DNA from: Macrotis lagotis
Lineage: Eukaryota; Chordata; Mammalia; Peramelemorphia; Peramelidae
Length of the DNA stretch: 64,000 bases
Direction of reading: 5' to 3'
NCBI RefSeq assembly: GCF_037893015.1
Contig: NC_133660.1
Span: 281,605,067-281,669,066, forward strand
Part shown: one piece after another, positions 1 to 19,275 of the stretch
Numbering within the stretch: position 1 is the first letter of the stretch
Layout: the number at the start of each line of letters is the position of its first letter
Position numbers and translations under genes: made by a program
The notes under the pieces: model-generated
What the model was told of the DNA's origin: nothing
Database searches by the model: none
The model's input: only the letters and a program-made list of their open reading frames with translations

Positions 1-1162
<1,162 letters not shown>

Positions 1163-1261
1163 TAGTCCCCCAGCCCACACTCCCAGGCTCCCCCAGACAC
1201 AAGCCTCCTGCCCTCTGCTCCCTGGTGGAAGTTGTGGGGCTGACTCTATATTTTCATTCCA

Positions 1262-1267
1262 AATAAA
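1262..1267 (+). terminator. CORO1B: CORO1B poly(A) signal
   Basis: AATAAA lies 279 bases after the CORO1B stop codon, so the 3' UTR probably ends near 1285. Confidence 0.85.
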
Positions 1268-1839
1268 AAGCTTTCTAAGAACTTGGCCGGGCCTCACCCC
1301 TTGCTGTTGGGGGCCGGAGAAGTGGGGGACGTGGCTCTCCAGACCCCTCAGCCTCAAATACTGAGTCTGCTGTTTGCTTCCTTATTGATAAGAAGGGTCC
1401 TGCCTGCTTTCAGTCCCCGATCCTACAAGTTCATGGCTCTGGGGCAGAGACTGGCCCATCCCTCTACTCACAAACACGCCCTTCATTTATCTGCCCATAG
1501 TTCTCCTGCCTTTTGTGGTTAACTCCTTGAGAAAATATTCTACACTTCCCCACTCACTTCCTGTCCTCCCCAGTGCTTAAACTTTCCATCCGTGCTCCCT
1601 CAGCTTCTAGTGTTAGTGGGCTGTCTGAAGCCAGCAGAGGTGAAGGGACTCACCCAAGGTCACCCAGTCAGAGGGCATCTTCTCTAGATTTGGGGACACC
1701 TCCTGGGCCACCTTTCTAAGCTTCCCCTCATCTTGGGGAACTCTTCAGGCCTCAAGTTTCATGGGGATCCCCCTCCTCACTTCCTTTCAACCCCTAGGGC
1801 TTCACAGAACACCTTTCTATCCAGCCCTGGTCTTCCCCT

Positions 1840-2495
1840 TGCCCAACTGAAACTTGGGACATCTCGGATTGAATATCCTATTGGCAGAATTTCCAATCAA
1901 AAATTTCTCAAGCAGAACTCTTCTTTCCCCGCAAAGCTCCCCCGACCCAACTTTGCTGTGACTATCCAAAGCATCCCCCGGATGGAGGTGACCCTGGCTC
2001 AAAACCTGAGTATCATCCTGGACTCCTCCCTTCCACACTCCCTTCATGTGGCCAGGCTGTTACGTGGCCATCTCCAATCAGAACCCATCATTCCCATGGC
2101 CATCCATGACTCAGGCTCATACTTCACACATGCATCCCTGCCTGGCCTCCACTCAGCAGTCTGGTGATTTTCCCAAACCCCAGATCTGATGGTGTCACTC
2201 CTACTCAAGAAACTCCCATGGCTCCCTATTACCTTCAAGATCAGATAGAAAGCCCTTCCTGCTTTTCCCAACTCTGAGCTCCTCCATCTCCCCTGCCTCT
2301 AAGGTCATCCCTTCACCTTGGCCTCCGGCTTCCTTCCAGCCCTTCCTGGCCTCCACTCCCAGCAGCTCTGGGATTCCAGATCACTTGAATGTTCATCGTT
2401 CTTGATCATTTCCCTCACAAGAATGTGAGGTTCTTGAGGGCCAGGACAGTGCTTCCCTTTAATTTTGCATCTCAGAACTTAATAAAATCAATACC
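1840..2495 (+). mobile_element. L2 LINE fragment (old)
   Basis: The text follows the 3' half of the L2 consensus: a CTGGACTCCTCCCTT stretch, then CTGATGGTGTCACTCC and the CATGGCTCCCTATTACC block, and near the 3' end the AGGGCCAGGACAG segment and AATAAAATCAATA. It is heavily diverged. It fills most of the gap between CORO1B and PTPRCAP; 1290-1840 holds nothing I recognise. Confidence 0.75.
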
Positions 2496-2499
2496 CAGC

Positions 2500-2830
2500 A
2501 TCCCTAGCCCTTGGGTCCCAGGCTTTATTTGGTAGAGAAAGGGTTCAAGTCAAGAGAAAGGCTACTAGGTAGCGCCTCCCCCACCCCCCAGGCTGATGTG
2601 CACTGCCTGCCTCCCCTTCCCCCCTCCCCAGCTTCATGTGCGCCAGCTTCCCCCCACCCTGCTCTTCCCCATCACAGGGCCCCTGCCTGCTACAGGGAGG
2701 GGGTGGGCAAGAGACAGGAAGCCGGAAGCCCCAATCAAACCCTTCACCCAGTCTGCCCACCCCAGGCTGTGACAGAGCAGAGCTCCCAACACCAGAGTAG
2801 TGGGATCCAGTTCAGAGACCGGAGGGCCAG
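2500..2830 (+). promoter_or_regulatory. PTPRCAP: PTPRCAP proximal promoter and 5' UTR (inferred)
   Basis: The region directly upstream of the PTPRCAP start codon has no CpG island or clear TATA box. It has a pair of Ets-type GGAAG cores at 2715-2728 (CAGGAAGCCGGAAG), which would suit a lymphoid gene. The transcription start is not visible; the 5' UTR must end at 2830, immediately before the ATG at 2831. Confidence 0.45.
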
Positions 2831-4710
2831 ATGGTGAGTCAGGGGGAACACTGGGGAAGGGGAAGTGGGTCCGGCTACTCAGGGAAGCAAGACAGGGGTG
2901 GCTCTGCCGGCCCCGGGTCCTCCAGCCCACTCCAGCAATGGAGTCCTGGCTCTGCCTCGCTGATCCCTGACTCCTAGGACTTACTTTTGACCCAACCTTT
3001 ATTCTAGGGGTGTTGGGAACCCCCAGGCCTGCCCTGAAGACTCTAGTGTTAGCAAGGTGTCCGAGGCGTCAGAGGTGAAGGGACTCACTCAAGGTCACCC
3101 AACCAGAGAGTGGTCCCAGCAGGCTCCATTCTTAGGCCGCTCGCCCAACCTGGGATCCTGTGATGCCAGGGCTGGGTCAGAACAGCTCAGAGGGGATGGG
3201 GGGGGGAGGCCAGAGCTGAGGGACCAAGGCTGGAGGTGCTAGGGCCCTCACCAGGGTGGAGAAGCGAGGGGCCACAAGTGGAGGCGTTCCGCTCTCTGCG
3301 CCACCCCAGCTCAACAACCTCCACCTGCTCTGTTCCAACCGCAAACTTCCTCTGACAGAGGTGGCCATAGCAGCAGCCTCAGTCACATGTCTCAGGGGAC
3401 CCCTCCCCCAGCTATTCAAGCGGAGAGCTCAGAGCAAGAGTGCTGGGGGAAGGGGGGACAGGGTCAGCCCTGCCTAGCTGGGAAGGATCTGCTCCAAGGC
3501 AAGCAGTCCCGTGACTCCATAGGGGATGAGGTGGGGGGCCAAGAGTGGTGGACTTTGCATCCTTTGGCCTAGGGCTGGACTTGAGGCCTGGAGTTCATTC
3601 CGGTAGAGGAAAAACCCTCCCACACTCTGCCTGCTGCCAACCCTTTTACAGATGAAGAAACTGAGGGTCTTGCCCTGTTACAAAGAGTCAGAGACTAGAC
3701 TAGAATCACCGTCTTCCAGTTCAGTTTCTCCTGAATGGGGGGAGAGGGGGGCACCAGGCCAGCCTGGATACTTGAGGAGTCTCCCCACTAGGCAGAGATG
3801 AACCTCGACTTCTCCAAGTCATGCAACACTGTAAACCTCTGTCCAAGGCACTCTTCCACCTCCTTGTAGCCTTGCAACAACTGGTAATATGGAAATATCC
3901 TCCTCATTCTACACAAGAGAAACTGAGGCTAGGATTCTGGGAGCAGCCTCACACAAGTCAGTGGTAGGGACACTTCCTGGATTTTTAGTGGGCCTCGTCC
4001 GACCTCCTGGCCTGGCCTCCCCAAGCAGCCAGGCCCTGGAGGTGTTGGGGGCTTGTCCCTGCTGCTTCCCCACCTTCTCCCCTCCTCCCTCTCTCCAGGC
4101 TCTATCCAGGCTCACAGGCCTGATGGTGCTGGTGGCTCTGCCAGGGGCACTGGGCTCAGAAGAAAACAGCTCCCAGAGCTCAGTCACCGTTTGTCTGCTA
4201 GTATTGCTGCTGTTGATGCTGATGGTGGGCCTGGCCCTGGCCTGGCGTCATCTGAGCCGGAAATCGGGCGGCTACTACCACCCAACCCGCCTAGGCGGCT
4301 CCCTGTGGAGCCAGGCTCGCCGGCTGCTGCGGGCCTCCGGGCTGACCCGCCTGCTCCGAGGGTCGACCATCAAAGAGCTGCAGGACAGCATGGAAAGGCA
4401 AGGCGAGGAGGAGGATGAGGCCGAGGAGGAAGAGGACCAGGAGGAGAACCTTGAGCCAGAGAGGAAGGAGGAACAGCCTGTCCAGAGGGACGAGGATGAT
4501 GTCCCTGGGAGCCCAGAGGACCCAGAGGCAGCCCAGGGGGAAGACTCTAACAAGCAAGGGTTGAAGGCCCAGCTTGAGGCCTCCGACTCCGGGAGTGGGG
4601 GCAGGGCCGAGGCCCTGCTGAGTGACCTCCATGCCTTTTCAGGGAGCGCGGCCTGGGAGGATGGGGCAGGGACAGAGGTGGGCCATGGTCTCAGTATCAC
4701 CGCGCTCTAG
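2831..4710 (+). CDS. PTPRCAP: CD45-associated phosphoprotein (PTPRC-associated protein, LPAP)
   Basis: PTPRCAP is a small type I membrane phosphoprotein of lymphocytes that binds CD45. Two coding exons: 2831-2833, which is only the ATG, followed at once by donor GTGAGT; and 4099-4710 after acceptor CTCTCCAG. The join gives 204 residues (human 206). Residues 2-21 (ALSRLTGLMVLVALPGALGS) align without gaps to the human signal peptide; residues 30-50 are the membrane helix, ending in GLALAWRHLSR; then the conserved SGGYYHPTRLGGSLW juxtamembrane motif, a long Glu-rich acidic run, and the conserved C-terminus EALLSDLHAFSGSAAW ... ITAL. An open frame runs upstream of 4099, but it lies in the intron and has no family similarity, so the split-off Met is the better start. 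RPS6KB2 ends tail-to-tail about 200 bases downstream. Confidence 0.92.
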
Positions 4711-5044
4711 CCATAGGGGCTCTGCCTTTACCTCCCTGCTGCCCTCTTCTGCCACCAAAGCAAAAACAGGGCCTCCTGAGCCTGCTAGGAGTCCTGCTCA
4801 ACTCAGCTTGCTCACACCCCCAGTACTCTACAATCCACTCTCTGGTCCTGAAGAGGTGGGGGGTGCTTTGCATCTCAGCACATCAATCTGTGTTAGCCCC
4901 CCAGGACCCTCCAACTGGCTCTGCACTGCCCCCCCACCTTGCCCCAGGCCAAAACCACTAAGCCCCCCCCACCTTTGTATAGGTGTGGGCCGTTGGACCA
5001 GGATGCCCAATCCAAGACTAGGGCAGGGGAACAGCCTCCTTGGA

Positions 5045-5050
5045 AATAAA
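5045..5050 (+). terminator. PTPRCAP: PTPRCAP poly(A) signal
   Basis: AATAAA lies 335 bases after the PTPRCAP stop; transcripts probably end near 5070. Confidence 0.85.
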
Positions 5051-5240
5051 GACCCCTCCACTGGATTTCCTCTGTGATTTTCTAGCCCCCATCACCATCC
5101 CATTTCTAGCTGCAACCCTTTCTCTCTCCTGTATCTGTGCCAGAGCAGACCCTGGGCACCTGCTCCTTTGTCCCTAAGCTCCCGTCATGCCCCCTTGACA
5201 GGAAAGGCAGAGGCTTCTGGATTGTGCCATGATTCCAATA

Positions 5241-5246
5241 TTTAAT
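5241..5246 (-). terminator. RPS6KB2: RPS6KB2 poly(A) signal, ATTAAA variant
   Basis: On the minus strand ATTAAA (plus-strand TTTAAT) lies about 265 bases after the RPS6KB2 stop. No AATAAA was seen between the stop and this point. It leaves about 160 bases to the PTPRCAP 3' end coming from the other side. Confidence 0.65.
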
Positions 5247-5511
5247 TTCCTAAAACACACAGCACAAGCAGCTGGGGGCCTGGGGAAGGACACCCACTGC
5301 TCCCTGAGGCTGCAGCCTGGGACTCCCTGTAGCAGTCAGTTCCCATGATTCTGTGCAGGAGTTGCCCTTCCCCAGGTCCCAAGGGCACTTTGCTCAGCCT
5401 GGCCCAAGGGGCCTACAGCACTTCCAGGCCAATGCCAAGAAATCTTTCTTCCAAGAGGTAAAGGGAAGTTTTGGGGTGAGTCAAGAGTTCAAGGCCAATG
5501 TCGTCCCTTCT

Positions 5512-12083
<6,572 letters not shown>

Positions 12084-12450
12084 GGCGGGCCGGGCCGGGC
12101 CGGGCCCCGCGCCCCGGGGCCCCCGCGTCCCCCCGCGTCCCGCCGCCCGCCGGCTCCGGCTGGCCGCGCGCGTCCCTGCGTCACCCCGGGCCGGGCCTGC
12201 TCCTCCGCCTCCCCCCGCCCACCAGGCCCGGAAGGGGGGTGGGGCGCTTCCCGGGGGCTTGTGGGAGTCCGAGTCCGGCCCCGGGCGGGGCCCCGCCCCT
12301 CCCCCTCCCCTCCCCCTCCCGGTTCGGATCGCGTCGGTCCGACCCACGGGCCCGGGCCTGGGTGGGGGCCTCCGGCCGCCCCCGGGGAGGGTGTGGACCC
12401 GCTGGGCCACTTCTTAGTCAGAGGACCGAAGAGCTGGGCTTGAAATCTGC

Positions 12451-13119
12451 GGCTGGGCCGGCCCCGGAGGGGGCAGCCGTGTCACCCATCCGTGCACCCA
12501 GCCACCCAGGTCATCAGGCCCCCAAGGCGGGGCAGAGCGGGCCACCTCCCACCTGCTCATCACCCGCCAGCCGCACTGATGGTGAACCAGACAATTCTGA
12601 AATGGGGGCCTCGGGAGGTGGGGTGCCACCACCCCTGAGGGGCCCCGCCCAAGCACGATTAGAACCCAGAGCCTTGAGCAAGGCCCCCGGGGAGGTGGAA
12701 GCCACCGATGGGCTGGGAGCCCTCCTCTGGGCCTTTTTCAAGGGAGCAGACTCTTGGGTCAGGCCACCCGCCTACCTAGGTCATCTCAAAGACAGCAACA
12801 CCTTCCAGCGGCAACTTGGCCTGTCCGGGATAGTCGGGGCCCCGAATGCCCAGGCTGGGGGCCCCGGAGGGCAGCACCCATCCCGGGACTTGGCTACTCT
12901 GGGAGGCTTCTTTGATGGATCAAGTTTCTGCTCTTGCTACTTATAAACTTGGGACCTTACTGTACCGACAGGCAGCTGAGGGAATGGGGGGCGGGGAGCC
13001 ACGATTTTAACAGACTTCACTGTACCAAAAATATGGGTAAGCTGAGACTCTACATGTATCCTCAGCAGTAGGGTTGGGGTTCAGCCCTGTCCTAGTCTGT
13101 GGCCCCATTAGGGGTTTGC
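12451..13119. other. Intergenic, no feature recognised
   Basis: Moderately GC-rich sequence between the RPS6KB2 promoter and the first SINE remnant. Open frames exist but I found no family similarity, splice pattern or repeat that I can name. Confidence 0.5.
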
Positions 13120-13380
13120 TCAGCAAAGATGCCATTTCCTTCTCCAGCTCATTTGTCAGATGAGGACACTGAGGCAGACAGTGTCTTGTCTGGAGTCATT
13201 CTTGTTTGTTCTTCTTTCTCCAAGATGATCCTGACATCAGGGAGGTGATGCCATGACCGGCAAGTGAATTGGATTGAAGTGAGGCAGGGCTGTGCAACAC
13301 TACCAGCCTTACGTTCTCCTTTGGAAACATCTGGGTCCACTGACCAGATATGGATCAGAACAACTGGAGATGGCCTTTAC
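13120..13380 (-). mobile_element. MAR-type SINE remnants
   Basis: The first part (CATTTCCTTCTCCAGCTCAT, then CAGATGAGGACACTGAGGCA) is the reverse complement of the marsupial SINE middle region. From about 13200 the text (TTCTTTCTCCAAGATGATCC, then TGACATCAGGGAGGTGATGC) matches the 3' part of the longer MAR-type SINE also seen at 34.4-34.7 kb. A third diverged piece lies at 13680-13800. A GA-rich simple repeat sits between them at about 13575-13630. Confidence 0.65.
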
Positions 13381-14029
13381 TGGAGGGAGAAACTTGGCTT
13401 TTTTTTAAGATAAGGTCTTTAACAGGCCTCAGTTGGATTGAATTTAACATCCATTCAGTTTAAAGTAGATAAGAAAGAAATGAAGCAAAGAATGGCTTCT
13501 TTCCCAATCAGGGCCCAAACAATGACCCTATGGGGCTTGGTCTGGGACCTATTGTTGCTCAATCAAAGAGAAGAATGAAAGAAAAAGAAAGAGAGAGAGA
13601 GAGAGAGGAAGGGAGGAAGGAAAGAAAGAGCTATGTTGCCCAACTTGCTAGCAGTGGGCAGCAACTGCTACTCACATAGGTTATTATTTGTCTTTCATTC
13701 TCAGAGAACCATTACATCAGGGAAATGGATTTAAGGCAGGGCTGTGCAAAAGTCACCAGCCTCACTCCAGATCCAGCTAGAAAGTGTCTGAAGTCAGATT
13801 CAAGTCATTTCCCCTCTATCCACTGTTTTATGAGGATAAAAATATAGAAACAAAAGCAGTCCCTGCCCTTGACTGGCTTATAGTCTAAAGGGAGAGAGGA
13901 GATGCATGAGGCTGTGGTGGTCCCCAGTACTTCGATTTGAAAATTAGAGAGCTGATGTGTGGGAGCCCCAGGGAGTAGAGTGACACCACCCAAAATGCAG
14001 GTCATTAATCATTAGCTTCCTTTTCTCTT

Positions 14030-15665
14030 TTTGTTATCACTTATCTGCCTTGGGCCCCTCTCTCCTTCATCCCTGTCTTGTGTGAAGAAGTTGTCTCTTT
14101 CCTTCCCAGGGTTAACTCCTCTACCTGTTCAATGGAACCCATTCCATACCCTCTGCTTTAGCAGATTGCTCCCTCCCTCATCTCACTCTAGAACGAAGAC
14201 TCTCCCTGACCATTAATTCCTTCTCTCCTACCTACAAGCATTCATTTCCCCCATCCTCCAAAAGCCCTCACTACATCCTTCCATCTCTTATGACTGTTGT
14301 TCCTTATTTCTTCTGTCCTTTGGGGCTAAGCTCCTTTTAAAAAAAGGCTGTTGGCATCAGGCTCCTCCACTTTTTCTGCTCCTTTTTAGCCCCTACACTC
14401 AGGCTTCTAGCTCGCCAACCCACTAAGACTCCAAAGTCACAAATGTCTCTTAATTTTTGACAAATCCAGTGATCTTTTTCAGTGTACACTCTTCTAAACA
14501 TCTCTGCAGCCTTTGATATTCTCTTGGATTTTTATCTTCTCTATGACTTTTTGGGACGCCACCCTCCCTGAGTTTCTCCCTACCTAATAGGCCTATCTCC
14601 TTGGCTGGCCCAGCGGGCAAGGGCAAGTTAGTCATCTAGAGCCTGCCTTCTAACCACAGATGTCCTTCAGAGCTCTCTGACGTGGGCCCTCTTTTCCCTC
14701 TAGACTGTGTCACTTGGTGATCTCATCAGTTCCCAAAGATTTAATTATCTCTCTGCAGATGATTCTCCAATCACCTTTCCTGCCCCAACCTCTCCATTGA
14801 TTTCCAATCTCCCATCTCCTTTGAAGACATTTCCAAATGGCTATCCAATAGATGTCTTCAACTGAACTTGGAGTCTTTTCCCCTAAACTCTCCCCCTTCC
14901 TAATACTGCCCAGAGTATCACCAATGCTCTCAGTCCCATGGGCATCATCCTTAACATCTATCTCTCAGCCCCCATATTCAGTCTGCTGCCAGTTTCACCT
15001 TTGGACTATCTCTCAAGTACTCTGCCTTCTCTTCTCTGCCATTGCCTTCACCCTGGAGCAGAGCCCTAGACCATTGCAGCAGCTGCTGGAGGGGTAGCTT
15101 GCTTCAGGTCTCCCCTTGAAGTGCTCCTTCCATTCAGGCCCTGAAGTGATTTTCCTAAGGTACAGGCCAGATTACATCAGTTTGCTCCCCTGCCCCTGCC
15201 CTCATTCAAGAAACTCCAGTGGCTCCCTATCATTTCCAAAGTCAACTATAAAGTTTTGTTTGACATTTAAAAGTCCTTCCTCACTTACCCCCACTTGCCT
15301 TTCCAGTCTTCTCCCCCTTTACATATTCTTGGATCTTGTGACACGAGATTCTTGGCTATTAAGTAAGGGCCTCCATCTCCCAGTTCTAGGCATATCCCCA
15401 AGTTTCCTCCTTGACTGGAATGCTCTCCCTTCTCTCCTCCTCCCTAAGTGTCTCTAGCTGCCTTCAGGTTCCATATTCTACAGGAAGCCTTTCACAACCT
15501 CGCTGAATTCTAGGGCCTTCTCTCTTGAATTATCACTATTTACCCTGCATGGAGCATGTTTCTACTCAGCTGTTTTCTTGTCTCCTCCATTAGACTATGA
15601 GCTTTTTGAGACCTGGGGCCTTCTTTTGCCTGTCTTTGCCAATGTATGGCAAATAGTAGGCACTT
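14030..15665 (+). mobile_element. L2 LINE, ~1.6 kb fragment including the 3' end
   Basis: The sequence follows the L2 second open reading frame and 3' tail: TTCCCAAAGATTTAATTATC and GCAGATGATTCTCC, later CTGCTGCCAGTTTCACC, AAACTCCAGTGGCTCCCTAT, then the 3' end GCAAATAGTAGGCACTTAAT. It is broken by many changes and has no usable frame; it is an old, dead insertion. Confidence 0.8.
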
Positions 15666-15669
15666 AATA

Positions 15670-16225
15670 AATGCTAATGGAGAGCAAAGACAATTCTAAG
15701 AGACTTATGATGAAAAATGCCATCCACTTCCAGAGGAAAAAACTGTGGAGTCTGAATGCAGACCAAAGCAGATTATTTTCACTTTTAAAAATTTACTTTA
15801 TGTTTTTTTGGTTTCTTATTTTTCCCTTTTTTTTCTGCTTCTGCTTTCACAACATGACTAATATGTAAATATGTTCATGTATAACATGTATAACATGAGA
15901 TTACTCGCTGTCATGGGAAGGGGGCATGGAAGGGAGAGAGGGAGAAAAATATGGAACTTGAAAGTTTGCCAAAAAAATAAATATTGAAAACTAGCTTTAT
16001 ATGTAATTGTTTGTGGGTTTTTTTAGGCTTTTGCAAGGCAATGGGGTTAAATGGTTTGCCCAAGGCCACATAGCTAGGTAATCATGAAGTGTCTGAGGCC
16101 GAATTTGAACTCAGGTCCTCCTGACTCCAAGGCTGGTGCTCTATCCACTGTGCCGCCTAGCTGCCCCTTTTACATGTAACTGTAAAAAACTAAAATAAAA
16201 ATCTTTAAATAAAATAAAAATTGTT
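15670..16225 (+). mobile_element. L1 3'-end fragment split by a SINE
   Basis: The text from ATGATGAAAAATGCCATCCA through TGTGGAGTCTGAATGCAGAC to the A-rich end at about 16225 matches the marsupial L1 3' tail. A SINE at 16018-16167 interrupts it: similar bases flank it (TTATATGTAATTGT before, TTTACATGTAACTGT after), the likely target-site duplication. Confidence 0.7.
16018..16167 (-). mobile_element. Marsupial tRNA/MIR-like SINE (nested in L1)
   Basis: The reverse strand begins GGGGCAGCTAGGCGGCACAG and carries the family's GGATAGAGCACC and ACTCAGG/ TTCAAATTCGGCCTCAGACA-type body, ending in the AACCCCATTGCCTTGCAAAA tail. The tRNA-like head is the SINE promoter, not a tRNA gene. It is diverged, with an imperfect duplication, so it is moderately old. 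Confidence 0.85.
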
Positions 16226-17019
16226 GACTACTCACAGAGTGGGAAAGTCACGCTGTGAGGGTAAAATTCTCCACCCTTTAAGATACAATTTTGCCCCCAG
16301 CAAAGAGACCACTGAGAACCACTGAGACAATGTTGCTTGCTAACTCTTAGAGTGGACTTTGGGGCACTCTCTTGGGCCACCAGATGGCACTCTTCTTCCC
16401 ATTGAGCATGTGCAAGTAACCCTCAATACTGCCCTCCTGTCCCTCTCCAGATTCTATGACCCCATCTAAAGGGGACATAGTTCTTTCAATAATAACTCAT
16501 AATCCTCTCTTGGCTCATGGCCACACCCACTTGTACCTCACTCTTCCTTCCTGAGTAGAGCTCCCAAACCATTCAATCAGTCTAGGAGTCAAGAATTGGG
16601 TTCAAATCCCATCATAAACTTAATCACATCAGTTCCTTCTTCTGTAAAACAAAGGGCTAGAGCTCCCTGATCTTATAAAATGTAACCCGGTTAACCTCCT
16701 AGCAACAGGAGTGGCTCAACTGGTAAAATGTGAATGATCAGCACCCCACCCTCTATTGCAATGACTTCTTGGGTCTTGCAGAGAATGGGGAGACAGACAC
16801 ACCCAAAGACCTTTGCAGAGTCATCCCATTCCCCTCTGCAGTAGCTGTTTTCACTCCTTAACTAAAACACAGAGGGATCTGTCAATCAGCTGTCTAATTA
16901 TTTAGCAGAGACCCTTGTGTTTCCCCCCCCCCATGTGCCAGGCCTCCAACCTCCTGCAGCCAGAAAAACACAAACACCAAAGGACAAGACCATTAGGGTC
17001 AGTGTCACAAAGTTCTTGT
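16226..17019. other. Intergenic, nothing clear
   Basis: No gene or named repeat was recognised. The sequence is AT-richer than the gene-bearing parts and is bounded on both sides by L1 pieces. Confidence 0.5.
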
Positions 17020-17660
17020 ATTTTTAAAATAGAGATTTATTGATTGATACCTCTTGTTTTCAAATTGCCTTGATTTCTCGCCTAAAATCGCTGTTCTCTT
17101 CCAGTGAGCCATCCCTCATGACATTTTTTTTAATCAAAAAGAATAAGAAGAGAAAAATGTTTTGGAAAAACTGATCTATATATAGAAAAAAAGATTATTA
17201 TAGGCAGTATTCTACACACAGGGAGCAAAGGGATGGAGGGGTGTCCATTCATAATGCTTCTCTGAGGCAGTTTGTTCTTCATTGTTACCTAATATTTATT
17301 TCAGTTGATTTGTAGTGGCTGTTCGTTCCATTTCCCTATTACCATTAGTGTGTCTCTGATTTTCCTGGCTCTGCTTACTTCTCTCAGAGTCAGTCTGTGT
17401 GATTCTTTCCATACTTCTCTGTATTCATTCTTTGTTCATTGACTCTTACAATACAGTCCTCTTCTATTACCTTCATGAGCTGGTATTTTTTTTTGACTAT
17501 TTCCAAAGTCAATGGGCATGGACTTTGTTTCCAAGTCTCTGCCACCACAAAAAGGTCCTGATATAAATATTTGGGTGTCTATGAAGCTCTTCTTTCTGCT
17601 AATGACTTCCTCTGGGTATATTATGTAAAAATCTTTTAAGAAGTCTCACCAGGGATGGTA
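17020..17660 (-). mobile_element. L1 3'-region fragment, minus orientation
   Basis: The minus strand reads as the end of L1 ORF2: the plus-strand text AATGGGCATGGACTTTGTTT and CTGCCACCACAAAAAGG, then ATATAAATATTTGGGTG, are the reverse complements of the family blocks (CCTTTTTGTGGTGGCA ... ). Strongly diverged and 5'-truncated. Confidence 0.7.
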
Positions 17661-18124
17661 TTTGAGCATAGCCTGTGTGACCATCTCAGCCCTGGGCTTT
17701 CCTGGTTTTCTCTTCTTCAAGCTTCAACGATCTATGAAAACACTTGGACTATGGAAGACAGGGACAATGAGAAGGCCCATATATTACCTCTGTAAGCCAT
17801 GACCCAGGACTCCTCACTCTGCCTCTTTCCATCTTGACTCTTTCCCAAAGATTATGGTCTTTGGCTCATGGTGTCATTTCCATGGTTTCTCTGGGGGTCT
17901 GAGCTCCTTAATATCCAAGTCAAAACAGACCCAGGTCAAAGGGCCCCAGATCACAATGGCATTTTATGCCATCAAAAAATACAGAATACTATAAAATTAC
18001 ACAGTAGTCTAGAATCAATAGATAGAATTCTCCTTTCCTCTTTGGTGACTCCCACCTTCCTCCTATAGAGCTCCAGACTCATAAAAACACCCTGTGATTT
18101 TTGATTTTTTTACACACACACATA

Positions 18125-18125
<1 letters not shown>

Positions 18126-18183
<58 letters not shown>

Positions 18184-18208
18184 ACACACACACACACACA
18201 CACACACA
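18126..18208. repeat. Compound (CT)n(CA)n microsatellite
   Basis: A run of about 27 CT units is followed at 18183 by about 13 CA units. It is in gene-free sequence. Confidence 0.95.
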
Positions 18209-18675
18209 TCTTGAGAGAAACAAAAAATGCTTATGGCTCTATGGAATTAGATTAGACAGTTCCCAGTAACAACTCCTAGTCCACTATGGCTAAATGATCA
18301 AAAGACAGTAACAAGTGGTAAAAGGAAGACACAAATGATTAATAGGCATTTTTAAATGCTCAGCCACCTCAAAAATCAGAAATGAAAATGTATCGAGCTT
18401 TCAAGGTCCTTCTTAGACAAAGTACCCAAAGAATATCTCCAGACTGATAAGGTTATGAAGGAACAGCTGACTTGGTCCTTATGGATTATACCTCAATATA
18501 AAGGAAATAGAAAAGGGCAAGGGGAAGAGACACCAAATTGCCCATAAGGATCTCTGCCATCCACATAGTGACTTAGTTTCAAAATGTACTCCTCTCTGTA
18601 TTTTTATTTGTAGTTAAATATTCCCCAATTGCATTTCAATCAGGAATTCCTTTTTTAAATTGTATTTATTTATTT

Positions 18676-18819
18676 ATTTATTTTGCAAGGCAATGGGGTT
18701 AAGTGGCTTGCCCAAGGCCACACAGCTACGTAATTATGAAGTGTCTGGGGCCAGATTTGAACTCAAGTACTCCTGACTCCAGGGCTGGTGCTCTATCCAC
18801 TGTGCCACCTAACCACCCC
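18676..18819 (-). mobile_element. Marsupial tRNA/MIR-like SINE
   Basis: Reverse-oriented copy of the ~150 bp SINE: on the plus strand TTTTGCAAGGCAATGGGGTT at its start and CTCTATCCACTGTGCCACCT near its end. Relatively complete. Confidence 0.88.
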
Positions 18820-18825
18820 TAAATT

Positions 18826-18966
18826 TTATTTTTTTAAGGCAATAGGATTAAGTGACTCACCCAAGGTCACACAGCTAGGCAATTATTAATGTCTGAGGCC
18901 AGTTTGGACTCAGGTCCTCCTGTCTTCATGGCCAGTGTTCTATTCACTGTGCCACCTAGCCGCCCC
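18826..18966 (-). mobile_element. Marsupial tRNA/MIR-like SINE (tandem neighbour)
   Basis: A second reverse-oriented copy sits a few bases from the previous one, suggesting insertion into the A-rich tail of its neighbour. It is more diverged, with GTTCTATTCACTGTGCCACC at its head. Confidence 0.85.
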
Positions 18967-19039
18967 TCAGTCAGGAGTTCTGGAGTGTTTTGAAGCGCCT
19001 CCACCATGCTGCCTGTCTCCCTGGTGGAAGGTTCATATA

Positions 19040-19275
19040 TAGGGCAGTTGGGTAGTGAAGAAGGGTAAGAGAGTCAGGTCTGTGTTTGGCTAGACTCACC
19101 TTCCTGAGTTCAAATCTGACTTCAGACACTTACTAGCAATGGAACCCTGAGCAAGTCACTTAACCCTTCTTGCCTCAATTTCCTCATGGGTAAAATGATC
19201 TGAAGAAACAAGTAACAAACCACTCCAGTAACCCTGCCAGGAAAACTCCCAACGGGATGTGGTAAAAAAAAAAAA
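19040..19275 (+). mobile_element. Marsupial SINE with AAACCACTCCAG-type 3' part
   Basis: The copy has CAAATCTGACTTCAGACACT, AAGTCACTTAACCC, AACAAACCACTCCAGTAACC and a poly(A) run ending near 19275. A reverse-oriented fragment of the same family lies at about 19440-19540 (GGAGTGGTTTGCCATTTCCT). Confidence 0.75.

Noticed and set aside
12239-12946. 235-codon plus-strand frame near the RPS6KB2 promoter, possible divergent gene
   Set aside because: No splice pattern, poly(A) signal or family similarity; it begins in the CpG island and ends in unremarkable sequence.
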